NCBI GenBank assembly: GCA_964019135.1
Contig: OZ025258.1
Location: 34,851,202 to 34,915,201 of the forward strand
Direction of reading: 5' to 3'
Source of the DNA: Arenicola marina
Lineage: Eukaryota; Annelida; Polychaeta; Arenicolidae
DNA length: 64,000 nucleotides
Below the pieces are notes generated by a model that was given only the letters and a program-made list of their open reading frames with translations, was not told the DNA's origin and ran no database searches. Position 1 is the stretch's first letter; every line of letters starts with the position of its first letter. Of the stretch, positions 34,347 to 44,680 are shown one piece after another. Made by a program: the position numbers and the translations under genes.

Positions 34347-35588
34347 GTCCGTCAGTAATGACTCCTGGTCAAGCCTACAAGGCTGGAGAGTCAGTGGTTC
34401 TTATTGCCTTTCCAGACAATGTATTAACACCTTGACTCACCAGTTCGTTATTGTAAAATACAACAAAGGGTACATTGAAAGTACCAGACCGAGGGGGATA
34501 TTTGAACACAACAGGTTCCACATCTCCAATGCCAGAAAAGAATGACTATCTCAGCAATGGAAACATCTGGCAATCCAGACATACACAAGGACCTTTCGTG
34601 GAGAGACATGATCCTCCACAAGAAAGTACTCAATAGGACACAATGCAATTTGTTTCAAATAAACTCAGAACAATGAACAATGAGAAATAAATCACAACAG
34701 ATCACTGTAAGTCCATGTAGTTCAAACAAGATTCACTTCATTCAAATACTAACCTGAATTCATTCAACTGCATAAATTGCACACTATTAAAATGCATATT
34801 ACCAATACCAATATTAATCTACTATATACTATATCAACATATAGGTGTATAACTAATCAGGTGCTTGTAGTTTTTTTATGAATCTAACAACTAACCTAGG
34901 CCTAAACTAACAAAACAAACAGAACATTCCATTCAGTGGCAATGTTGATCAACAATTGCTACGGTCAAGGTCACGAGTTGACCAGAACCTATGCCTATGA
35001 CCTACTGTTATGGACAAAACTAAATGAAATTCTGCAGTTGGATATCAACCAACCAGCCTACTTGGTACAGCCAATACAGAAAATAAGGAAGACTGTTAAT
35101 TCAGACTTACATCTATACTTCTGCCAGTGTAGATTAATTAGAACACGGTAAATGTACCGAAACTGAGCGTGATAGAGTTAATAACATTAAATAATGACTT
35201 AAATATAATAGACGGCCATATAACGCGCGATAAATAAAACAGTGCACTTAACTGATCAGTATACAAGTAGCGCTATGTCTCTCACCATGGTTTACGATGC
35301 ATGACGCTCCCAGTTGTGCTGTTCAGTTGAAGATCTAAGATGATCTAAGATGAGCCGAAATGTGTCGACGACTCGGTCCAGAGCCGGAAGACACCGCTGG
35401 CGATGACGGCCGTAGTCCGATGAGCGATCGGCGTTAAAAAGCCGAACGCGATGAGTGAAAGTGTACGGCGCTTGCTCCTAGGTATCGCCGGAGTGTGAAG
35501 TGGGAGCTCGGCGGAAAAAGTGACGATGTATGGAGCGCCGATGCCGCAAAAAAAAAATCAACAGAAACAGCAACACACCAACATAATT
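34347..35588. other. unrecognised flank of the gypsy relic
   Basis: The part nearest 34347 should be the gypsy leader and possibly an LTR, but I found no matching LTR at the 3' side. 35300-35560 is GC-richer (CGATGAGCGATCGGCGTT) and precedes an A-tract. No gene recognised. Confidence 0.35.
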
Positions 35589-35610
35589 AAAAAAAAAAAA
35601 AAAAAAAAAA
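35589..35610 (+). repeat. A-tract (about 22 A)
   Basis: Uninterrupted A run after ACATAATT, with another A10 at 35549. It could be the tail of a plus-strand retroposed sequence ending here; it is not the tail of the LINE fragment that starts after it. Confidence 0.8.
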
Positions 35611-35619
35611 TCGGTCTAG

Positions 35620-36350
35620 GTCTGTGCTACTCGTGAGTGCATAAATACTCGATGATGTCAGTTATGTTTTTAAAGAACTGGAGGCTTATTACCCTGCTTA
35701 TTGTCGATTATAAGATCTTATCTGGAGTTTTGGCGTGGAGATTAAGAAATGTTTTAAATGAAAGAATTAACCACGACCAAAAGGGCCTCTTACAGGGAAA
35801 ATACATAGAGGAAAATAGCAGACTTTTACATGATGTGATGCACTATTTAAAGGAAAAGAAGGGAGAAGGGTTATTGTTGTTAATCGAATATGTTTGTTAG
35901 CTCTTATTTCGGATGCGAGTGGCTAAATTGCAAGAATAAAGACGTAAGGGGATGGTGGGTTACCTTGTCTGCACCCACTTCCCGTCTCAAAGTGACGTGA
36001 AATGTTCAGGGTTAATTATTAATGTAAGTAAGACGGTGGGGGTGTGGATAGGTAAGACAGATGAAACAAGAAAGACGTTAAATTATTATTATTAGAAATT
36101 ATGTCCCGATATCCCAATAGCATGGGCAACCCAGTTTACACTACTTGGTATAGTTTTTAATGGAGATTTGTCGAAAATGCCCGCACTCAACTATGAACGC
36201 AAAATAGTGGAAATTAAATGTTTTCTTGAACTGTATAAGAGGCGGCAGTTCTCACTAAGGGACCGGGGGACGGGTTTTAAAGACCCTATAGCTCTGCCAA
36301 TATAGTTCATGCAATGTCAGTTTTGCCAGCACCCAGCACAGAAATGATAG
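35620..36350 (+). pseudogene. decayed LINE reverse-transcriptase fragment
   Basis: A plus-strand ORF at 35637-35900 contains NWRLITLLIVDYKILSGVLA, RLRNVL and HDQKGLLQGKYIEEN, the RT fingers/palm entrance of an L1/Tx1-like non-LTR retrotransposon. Downstream, across several stops and frame changes, come INVSKTVGVWIGK, FTLLGIVFNGDLSKMPALNY and a thumb-like segment to about 36300. The catalytic YADD segment is deleted. The sequence lacks both ends and is inactive. Confidence 0.75.
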
Positions 36351-37940
36351 GCTAAGTAATATAATTAGAGAGTGTTATTTTGAATAAGAAAAAGTCTAAA
36401 ATAAGCCTCCAACGAGAGTTTCCTTCTGGTAGATAGTGGATAATAGCCGAAGTCTGAGCGTCTGACATTGACCAGACGTCATTAAAATCGACTTTACGAA
36501 ATGCCGATACATGCACTAGGCAATTTTATCACCTCACCTGAGTAGCAAAGTTGTGTCGCAGACAGAGAGTGCGTCAATAGGAGACTGCAATTGTCACGTG
36601 GCAACACATAAAGTTATGGTTTGTTGGTTTCATTTAAAAGACGAACATCAATTCATTTCATAAGATATAACGAAACGAATAAAGTGAGATGTAAGCAGAA
36701 AAAACCAGGCCAGACCCTAAATGGGTGATTTCCTGATGTTATTTAAAATTAGAATTCCCAGTTCATGATCAAAGAAAACCTTTGATTACAACAGTCCGCT
36801 AATACTTTACTCCCAGTTCACAAAGAATTATTTTCTTCATTCCAAGTTCACAGTGAAATGAAAAGCCTATTACATTTAAACTGAGCGCCTGTGGTTATTA
36901 TCCCTAATGGCCATATAGCTATTATGTCAAGGAACTGAAATGTTTATTTCTTAAACTGTTTTTTTCTTTTCGGGACAACATATTATCAAGACTGTGCAGT
37001 CAAGCTGGATGATAGCAGCCAGATTAACTGGGTTCCTGGGGTGCCGCTGGGGGCGGTACAAAGGAATGATGTACAAATTTCCATCAGGGATAATCATCCC
37101 TCAGATATACCCCTACATTGGATAACAACATTACTATAAAAATGTAATTCAAGTTAATGAACTACCCAGCCCTTGCACCAGGCTTACCTTTATCTGACTT
37201 GTACTAAATGCGTCACTGCTTGTGCCATACTGTCATAAAATATGACCTTGTTTCCTTAATCTGTATTGTTATTTCTCGAAAAATTGAAGAATTAAAATGC
37301 GCCAAATTCATTCAAGAGTTTGACCGCATATATATATCATTATGCATATTTGCAAGGAGGTTAGCTGCATTATGCTTGGCACCGTATTGCTCACATCAAC
37401 AGTTTACATGTGTCTAGAACACATGTAATAAAACATGTCTGTCTGATATCGGTCATGGTCATATGGAGCGTGTCGCTGATTGACACATATCTCCCTTATC
37501 ACGGACTCAGTTTCATAGAGATGGTGGAATAGTTGATTTATGAAAAAATAAGGGATTTATCTTATATTACTTTATATTTACGAGGGTGGGGGGAGAGGAA
37601 TAGGGGTATCATGCGGTCCCTATCAGAACTGTCTGTGTATTGAGCAATTAAATCCCTCTGGCGAACTCTGTAAATTAACTGGCAAGCTGAAGACGGTGAC
37701 AAATAATTGTGCCTGCCTTTTACTGAGATGCTGTATCTAGCCTGTATTAAAAAAAGGCCTTAATCATTCCAAAGGGTGGAGGGCATTGTTATATCATGTG
37801 CTTGCCAGGTGTACACGGTGAGTAGATAGGAAGGGTGCAACCCCATGGTTAGGGCAGGATTAAATTGAAAACACGCACGTTTGGCATTTGCGAATCCTGC
37901 GTGTTATGTACCTTGGTAAATAATGTATATTTACCTTATA
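36351..37940. other. unrecognised stretch
   Basis: About 1.6 kb of AT-leaning sequence; besides the short repeat at 36710-36885 I see nothing recognisable. Confidence 0.35.
36710..36885 (+). repeat. short dispersed repeat, copy 1
   Basis: Direct diverged copy of 43700-43865. Shared: CTAAATGG, GATTTCC, CAGTTCACAAAGAATTATTT versus AAGTTCACGAAGAATTATTT, then TTCACAGTGAAATGAAAAGC versus TTCACGGTGAAATAAAAAGC. Confidence 0.65.
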
Positions 37941-38065
37941 TTTCATCTCATAAACCGAAAATAGATCTGATAATGCATTCTCCGTACTTTAGGTACTTCC
38001 GGTAGCCTTTAAAAGTCAAAACGAGGCTGACCTCGACCTTCCTTCTCCATCTTGGCTTTTGAAGA
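37941..38065 (+). repeat. DIRS left inverted terminal repeat
   Basis: Starts TTTCATCTCATAAACCG, then AATAGATCTGATAATGCATT, GGTACTTCCGGTAGCC and GAGGCTGACCTCGACCTTCC. The inner part is the reverse complement of the right ITR. The outermost ~35 bp, absent from the right end, is mirrored in the internal complementary region. Confidence 0.9.
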
Positions 38066-39663
38066 AGATAGACGTGTGCTTCCGTCGGAAGTTTTTATCG
38101 TGCGACATCGCCGCCCACTTGGGGGCATCGAAGGGTATTATGGAGGATGTGAGTGCTGGTTCACCTCCTGGACCGTCGGGGGCCTGTTTGGCCACCGACA
38201 ATACCGTTTCGGACCCCGATGGGGCCGTGAAAGCCGCCTCCCCTCTGGGGTTGGTGGAAACAAGTGCCACGGGCCTGGCGACCGGCCGGCTGGACTTGGG
38301 GACCTACAAGATCCCTAAGAAACGAAAAATTGACGTACCGGAGGTGCAGGGCCTTACGGACGTCAGTTTATCGTCTCCGGAATCCGAAGGACAAGCGTCA
38401 TCGTCAGACTAGGGAGACAGCTCCTCTCCCGCTCGTTCGTGTGTGTCGGACCCCCCGGTCAGTGAGGTCGCTTCAGGTCCAGGGCTCGACATGTTCGATC
38501 CATTAGGCCAGAAAAAGGCAAAAGACTGGAAATTGGACCCTGAACAGGACGGTTTCATAAGGAAATATTTCACTGAGTGGCTTGGGGAGGAGGTAGCCAA
38601 GAACACGGTTTGGGCTGATAACCCTCTCCCAAAACATGATTCGTTGGAGCCACACAAGCTGGATGATGACATTGTGGAGTTGTTGGACAAGGGGCAACAA
38701 CCAGCTGCCAGGTTGATAGATGGCAGTTTTGTCAAGATTCAATCTAAACTGCTTGACACCATGGGGCCCTTGTCCAAACTGTGGAAGCTGCTTTTCTCAG
38801 CAAAAAATGCTAAGGACAGGTCCTGTGACCTCAGAGAACTCCTACTGCTGGTGGAAAAAAGCATTGTCCTGATAGGCCAGACAAATGTGCTCACAAACTA
38901 CAACAGGAGGTGGAAGGTGCTATGCAAGTTCCTCCGTGATCACAAGAAAGCCAGCCATTTGCTCCGCCAAAATGAAGCTTTGCTGAATGCAAACAGGAAA
39001 GAACTGTTTGGTGGAAAATTCTATCGCGCTCTATATCATAAGGCGAAGGAATCGAAACGTTCGCGCCAGATCAGACAGTCCCTGGGAGCCACTTCGTTTC
39101 CACCCAAGAGACAACATGTTGAGCGCAAGCCCTTTCAGATCACCCCTCCCACGAGACCAAAAGGTCTACCAAAACCGAAGTGGGAGGGGAAACCACGGTT
39201 TTCCCGACAAGGCCAACAGCCCAGACGGGGGAATGCCTCACGGTATGTATCCTTTACCTCAGTCTCAAAGTCTTCTGGTATCACCAGTAAGTCAGGATCC
39301 CCCCATAACAATGCACAGCAGCATAGTAGGGTTGAAGTTGTCCTCTCCAGGGATAACCCAATGGCCTGTGGGAGGGAGAATCACGCATTTTGCCAACCAT
39401 TGGGGAAAGATCACAAAAGATCCAAAGATTTTGAACATGGTAAACGGGTGTCACATAGACTTTGTGACCACTCCTCCACCAAAACTCAATTGCTCTTCCC
39501 CAGTTCTCTCAAGAGAAGAACATACAAAAATCTCAGAACAGGTACAAGAGTTGTACTCAAAAAATGCCATCGAGCGAACCATGAACACACCGGATCAGTT
39601 CATGAGCCATCTTTTAACTGCGACCAAAGAAAGACGGGTCCCAGCGGCCAGTGTTCAATCTGA
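38059..39663 (+). pseudogene. DIRS ORF1 (gag-like), interrupted by one in-frame TAG
   Basis: One frame runs from the ATG at 38059 (or 38140) to 39663, broken only by a TAG at 38410-38412, after 117 codons; the remaining 406-codon ORF restarts at 38443. The N-terminal part has a basic patch (KIPKKRKIDV) that could be a nuclear localisation signal. The middle (39000-39240) is rich in K/R/Q/P (RSRQIRQSLG, KGLPKPKWEGKPRFSRQGQQ), as expected for a nucleic-acid-binding gag-like protein. Past about 39250 the frame remains open but the reverse-transcriptase N-terminus is in another frame, so the natural end may be earlier. No zinc knuckle seen. Confidence 0.75.
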
Positions 39664-41396
39664 AACAGCTGAATGCTTGTGTAAGATACGAACACTTCAA
39701 GATGGAAGGGATGGTTTCAGCTTTAAGCCTGATTCAGGCGGGGGACTGGATGGGGAAACTCGACTTAAAGGATGCATATTTCTGCATTCTGATGGCCCAG
39801 ACTGTCAGAAAGTATCTGAAGTTTGTGTGGGCAGGGAAAATATACCAGTTCAAGGTCTTGCCCTTCGGGCTAGCATCAGCTCCCCGCTCGTTTACCAAAC
39901 TAATGAAACCAGTGATTGCCCTCCTTCGACGAATGGGGATCAGAGTCGTCATCTACCTAGACGACATGCTCTTTTTGAACAGGAACAGAGAGGGGTTGGT
40001 GTTGGACATCAACACAGCACAGTGGCTGCTGGAGGCACTGGGTTTCTCGATCAACAGACCCAAATCAGTGACAGTTCCCACACAAACCCTCGAGTTTCTG
40101 GGTTTCTTGTTGGATTCGATCAAAATGACGGTGGCTTTGCCATTAGAGAAGGTGCAAACTATTCAGTTAGAATGCCAGGAATTGTGCCAGAGAAACATAA
40201 CTTCTGTCAGAGCTCTTGCAAAACTGATAGGCAAGTTAACAGCAACGCTTTTGGCTGTGGTACCAGCACCGCTGAATTATCGCCTCCTACAGATGCAGAA
40301 ATCGAAAGCTTTACTGGCGAACAACCAGAATTATGCAGCTCATTTGACTTTATCACCAGAGAGCAAGGAGGAATTGCAATGGTGGATCAAAAATCTGGAC
40401 ATGTGGAATGGCAGAACGTTGATTTCAGTCATACCAGACCTAGTCATCACTTCGGACTCCTCAATGAAGGGATGGGGTGCGGTGTGCGAAGGAGTGACCA
40501 CCCAGGGTCTCTGGAGTGCAGACGAAAGGAAATTACACATAAACTGCCTGGAACTGCTGGCAGCAACTTTCGCAGTGCGAGCCTTCACACGAGACCGATC
40601 GGTCCAGCATGTGCACCTGCGAGTGGACAACAGTGCCACAGTGACTCAGGTCAACCGGATGGGGGGCACAAGGTCAAGGAACCTGTTGAAACTGACAAAA
40701 GAGCTTTGGCACTTTTGTCTGTCGAAAAAGATCATGCTTACTGCGGAGCATCTGCCAGGAATTCACAACACAGTTGCAGACCAGGAATCCAGAATCTACA
40801 CCGATGGCAGCAACTGGAAGTTGGACTCGGGGATATTCAAGGCAGTAGCACAGAAGTGGGGTCCCATTCAAACAGACCTGTTTGCAGACAGAACCAATGC
40901 CCAGACACAAAATTATGTGAGTTGGAAACCAGACATATTTGCACAGACAACCGATGCATTCAGCATGCCTTGGGCATGTCAGGGGAGCTATGCGTTTCCT
41001 CCTTTTTGCCTGATAAACAAGTGTCTGGCAAAAATCCAGAAAGAACAGGCCACTGTCATTCTGATTACTCCCACTTGGCAGACGCAGCCGTGGTTCCCAG
41101 TCATTCTGGGAATGCTAGTGGATCAACCTGTACTGTTACCTCCGCTACAGAGGTTACTGACGTCACCAAAAGGCGACCCGCATCCGCTGATCGTGAGAGG
41201 AGATCTGAAATTAGCGGCTTGGAAGGTCTCAGGGAACGCACACTTGCAAGAGGTCTTTCAAGCCGGGCTGCCGAGATTTTCTTGCGAGCCCGCAGAGAGG
41301 GAACTAAATCCGCTTACAGTTGCTCCTGGAATAAGTGGGTTAGCTGGTGTGGTGGACGGAAAATCGCTCCATTTCAAGCCACTCTGGGAAATATAG
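39250..41396 (+). pseudogene. DIRS reverse transcriptase-RNase H with a frame change
   Basis: The N-terminal lead-in is in frame 2 (FANHWGKITKDPKILNMVNG, about 39385-39450, through AIERT and MSHLLTATKE). At about 39630-39645 the homology moves to frame 3, where a 581-codon ORF (39651-41396) begins within FNLKQLN. In that ORF, DLKDAYF (near residue 40), LPFGLASAP and YLDD (residues 102-105) are the RT palm motifs; TSDSSMKGWGAV, INCLELLAA and VDNSATV are RNase H motifs. The tail (DLFADRTNAQ, YAFPPFCLI, TQPWFPVILGML) is the conserved C-terminal domain of DIRS pol. The frame change looks like a one-base indel in an A-rich run; a natural frameshift cannot be excluded. Confidence 0.88.
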
Positions 41397-42211
41397 CAGA
41401 TTTCCTGGCTGATGTGTTTGACAAGGGAATGGAGTATACAACCATGAATGGGTACAGATCAGCTCTCTCGGCTTTTCACCCCCAGATAGAAGGATATCCG
41501 GTGGGGCAACATCCAGTGATCAAAACTTTGCTACAAGGGATGTTCAACGTGAGGCCCCCTAAACCAAGATATGTGGACACGTGGGATGTGGATATGGTGC
41601 TCAGACACATTCGTTCCCTGGGAGACAATGGGAACCTAAACCTCAAAACACTCACGCTTAAGGTGACCATGTTGTTAGCCTTATGCAGCGCAAGCAGAGG
41701 CTCTGAGTTGCAACAGCTGAACCTGAAATACATGAGGATGAAGGGGGAGGACATGGAATTCTATATCCCTGGTCTCACAAAGACAAAGAGACCTGGTAAA
41801 CCTCACTGTAAGGTATCTGTATCGCACTACAGATCTGATGGGCTGCTTGACCCAGTACAATGCATACATAAATACATACAACGGACAGCTCCACTCCGGG
41901 AAAGTGAAGCTCAGAAAGCCCAAATGCTCATCAGTTTCATCAAGCCACATAACACAGTGGCGAAATGCTCCGTTGCAAGATGGCTTAAAATGCTAATGGC
42001 CCAAGCAGGGATTGACACAAGTAAATACAAGGCTCATTCAACGCGAGCTGCAAGTACCTCAAGGGCAAAGCATCAAGGCATGAAAACAGAACAAATCTTG
42101 GAAGCAGCCAACTGGTCAAATGCTTCAACTTTCTACAATTTCTACCATAAAGAAATTGCAGAGAAGGCAGAGCAGAACACATTTCAAGAAATAGTTCTTT
42201 GCCTTACCTAA
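41200..42211 (+). CDS. DIRS tyrosine recombinase
   Basis: Frame 2, overlapping the end of the RT/RNase H ORF by about 190 bp, as is common in DIRS elements. N-terminal core-binding part: SSRAAEIFLRARREGTKSAY to TMNGYRSALSAFHPQIEG. Catalytic part: LLALCSASRGSELQQL (Arg codon 41696), HSTRAAS (His 42035, Arg 42044) and NFYHKE (Tyr 42134 or 42143). All expected catalytic positions are present. In the family it integrates the circular element DNA. The same frame is open back to 38987, but the part before about 41200 is the out-of-frame reading of RT. The initiation codon is not clear. Confidence 0.88.
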
Positions 42212-42332
42212 ACTTTGAACATGCATTATCAGATCTATTTTCGGTTCATGAGATGAAATTGGAAATTTCATCAGTGCTCGTAGAGCACGACATGAAATTA
42301 AGATTTCATGAATAAACCAAAATAGATCTGAT
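42212..42332 (+). repeat. DIRS internal complementary region
   Basis: Reverse complement of the left outer end (TGCATTATCAGATCTATTTT, then CATGAGATGAAA) joined directly to that of the right outer end (TTGGAAATTTCATCAGTGCT onward to AATAGATCTGATAAT). It thus records the circle junction used as template to complete the termini. It contains the same hairpin as the right ITR. Confidence 0.9.
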
Positions 42333-42821
42333 AATCCAACCCATATCCCTTCCCTTTGTATTAGTTGTTGGGACTATATATAGGGTTATTATTATTGTTC
42401 ATTCTGACTTTCTTGTCTTGATTGCTTGCAGATAAGGGATACTGACGGGATTCCACCTGCTTCTTCTTCCCCTAGATGGGGTTAAGTTCCAAGTTTGTCA
42501 CCCAATTGGGCACTCATTTGCTCCTGGATGGAATTCTTAGTTCAACTCAGTGCAAGTTTTACGTTGGTTTTCAACCGGATGAAGGAAAGAAGTGGATTTT
42601 GTTGGGGTTTTGTGACAATAAATCTCTGTCCTGGATGGAATTTGGTTCAGGGACGGTGTACTCAGTCGAGTGTTTAGTTCGTGGACTTGAACACTGTTAA
42701 CAGAAGTCCTGCAAGTCTGGAAAGGATTTCATCATTATTTCATCTTCATCTCATCTTCCAACTGGCCAGTGGGTAGAGGAAGGGCGGATAAGGCCTGCGG
42801 AGGTGAGTTTGTTACTTCATT
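42333..42821 (+). other. DIRS 3' internal spacer
   Basis: About 0.49 kb between the internal complementary region and the right ITR. It has short chance ORFs (for example 42476-42700) with repeated GGATGGAAT phrases; no known domain. A TTGCTTGCAGATAAG motif at 42423 resembles a splice acceptor but is unsupported. Confidence 0.5.
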
Positions 42822-42990
42822 ATCAAAAGCCAAGCCTACGAAGGAAGGTCGAGGTCAGCCTCGTTTTGACTTTTAAAGGCTACCGGAAGTACCTAAAGTA
42901 CGGAGAATGCATTATCAGATCTATTTTGGTTTATTCATGAAATCTTAATTTCATGTCGTGCTCTACGAGCACTGATGAAATTTCCAATTT
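42822..42990 (-). repeat. DIRS right inverted terminal repeat with terminal hairpin
   Basis: Inner part mirrors the left ITR (GGAAGGTCGAGGTCAGCCTC, GGCTACCGGAAGTACC, ATGCATTATCAGATCTATTT). The outer extension holds a near-perfect hairpin at 42947-42982: AATTTCAT, GTGCTC, loop TAC, GAGCAC, ATGAAATT. The same hairpin is in the internal complementary region at 42264-42299. Confidence 0.9.
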
Positions 42991-43486
42991 ACACACACCC
43001 ATCGTAGAAGCAATTCGCCACAACCCCAACCCCCACAACTGCTACTCGATCCAAGTCACATTGGTGACTGGACTGCATCGCTCATAATGAGGAATATGAT
43101 TCGTCATATTTAAAGTTATATTTGTAATATATATTTATAATAAATCCATTATTTTCCTCTTAGATCTAGGCCTGGAAATAAAAGTTTTAGATTTTACGAG
43201 CAAAAGTCACAAGAGACCTTTGTCAAATGATGCCTTGTACCGGAATGTTTTGTTTTCATACTTGTATGAATTATTAGAAATTAACAGGGTTTAGCAAGAA
43301 TGCAAGAATATATGGGAGACTTACATGCTAAGATTACACAAACGCTCACTGTGTCACAGACTATTTAGCTTGTGCTAGCTTTGACAGTGTGACTTAAGGT
43401 TGGTAGATGTGACACAACACATAGTCCTTGCAGGATATCTGATAATACAGGCAATGATAGGCGCTTGCATCAGCTGTCACCCTAGG

Positions 43487-43614
43487 GGGGGGGGGGGTCC
43501 CAGGAGAATGGGTGCCCCCCCCTCTCTTTTTTTTAGGAAGAATGTATGCTGTTCTTCAATGCAATTTTTTTTTGGGGGGGGAGGGGGTAAGGGGGGGGGG
43601 GTCGTGTTCCCAGA
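43487..43614 (+). repeat. poly-G-rich tract
   Basis: Several runs of 8-13 G (43487, 43575, 43594) alternating with a C run and T8-T9. Low complexity and able in principle to form G-quadruplexes. Confidence 0.85.
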
Positions 43615-43699
43615 TAACGAAGAATGAATGTCTTTATTCCCATGTCACGATGAATTAAAAGCAGAACTCTCCGCATGCAATGGGAGGGTATATACACGA

Positions 43700-43865
43700 T
43701 ACTAAATGGACGATTTCCCGATGCACGGTTATTTAATATTCAAATTCCCGGTTCACAAGTAATGAAAATTCTTCATTACGGCGTTCGGCTAATACCCCAT
43801 TCAAAGTTCACGAAGAATTATTTTCCTCATTACCAGTTCACGGTGAAATAAAAAGCCCAATCCAG
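43700..43865 (+). repeat. short dispersed repeat, copy 2
   Basis: Direct diverged copy of 36710-36885; see landmarks there. Ends near AAAAAGCCCAATCC. Confidence 0.65.
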
Positions 43866-44614
43866 AGGACACCCAAATACCCCTTGCACCCCCCGCCCCA
43901 AATTTAGGCCAGCTGAGACATGGACCCCTGTTGTCAAAAAGAAATTTAGACACTTTTTTTTCCTAGCGCCCTCCCGCCCCTCCGCCCCTCCGCGGTCGCA
44001 CTCGTGCCAAGATTTCCATATGGTGACAGTGTTGTCAGGTGATCTGAGCGTCCTTGCCTTTGCCAGGCCTGCGTGGTAAGACTGGTTATCAACAAACAAC
44101 AAACACCCTACTATGTCAAGAAGCATGAAGGCGGCAGTTTCTGCATCACTTGCAAATCCTTGCTGCGTTTTGATAGCTATCTCTAGTCCTATACTAATGC
44201 TTCCAAGGTCTCTGATTCGCCTTAGCTGTTTTCTTCTTTTCGTCCACGATGCAGTAAAATCTACGGCACTTTGTAGCTCTAACCAGTGTGGGGCTCTTTC
44301 AAATGTCCCTTTGCCACCACCGAATACAAATCAACCAATAGCGTACTCGGAAATTGTCAATACGCTATTGCCCTATTGATCGGACCACAAGATTGTAACG
44401 TAGAACGCACACACAAATTGCACACGAAATTCATTGGAGCGCTAGATGTTTCCGGTGGGCGCCAAATAAACCGATTTCAAATATTAATCTTGGCAAGAAA
44501 TAAATGAAGCTTCGCACCTGAGATATGTTGATTTCGTATATCGTAAACACCGTGTATAAATGAATTTGCTAAATGAGCAACTTTTTTTCCACGGTTTCGA
44601 CTATGCACAAGTAA

Positions 44615-44680
44615 AACTACCCCCCTCCTCCAAGTTAAACTACCACCCTTCTCCAAGTTAAAGTACCCCCCTCCTCGTCC
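44615..44680 (+). repeat. short tandem repeat (about 25-27 bp x 2.5)
   Basis: ACTACCCCCCTCCTCCAAGT, then TAAACTACCACCCTTCTCCA, then AGTACCCCCCTCCTCG: C-rich units linked by AAGTTAAA. Confidence 0.75.

Larger units (their letters stand above)
37941..42990 (+). mobile_element. DIRS-type tyrosine-recombinase retrotransposon (about 5.05 kb)
   Basis: Has all DIRS hallmarks: inverted terminal repeats (left 37941-38065, right 42822-42990), an internal complementary region at 42212-42332 that mirrors both outer ends, a gag-like ORF, RT/RNase H, and a tyrosine recombinase instead of an integrase. Both outer ends carry TTT (37941-37943 and 42988-42990), consistent with recombination at a trinucleotide and no target-site duplication. 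The element is nearly complete but carries an in-frame stop in gag and a frame change at the start of RT, so this copy is probably inactive or recently inactivated. Confidence 0.93.

Noticed and set aside
35589..35610. A-tract taken as the poly(A) tail of the LINE fragment at 35620
   Set aside because: It lies on the 5' side of that plus-strand fragment, so it cannot be its tail.
38987..42211. A single 1,074-residue DIRS polyprotein
   Set aside because: RT/RNase H motifs lie in a different frame over 39651-41396; only the ends of this frame match known domains.
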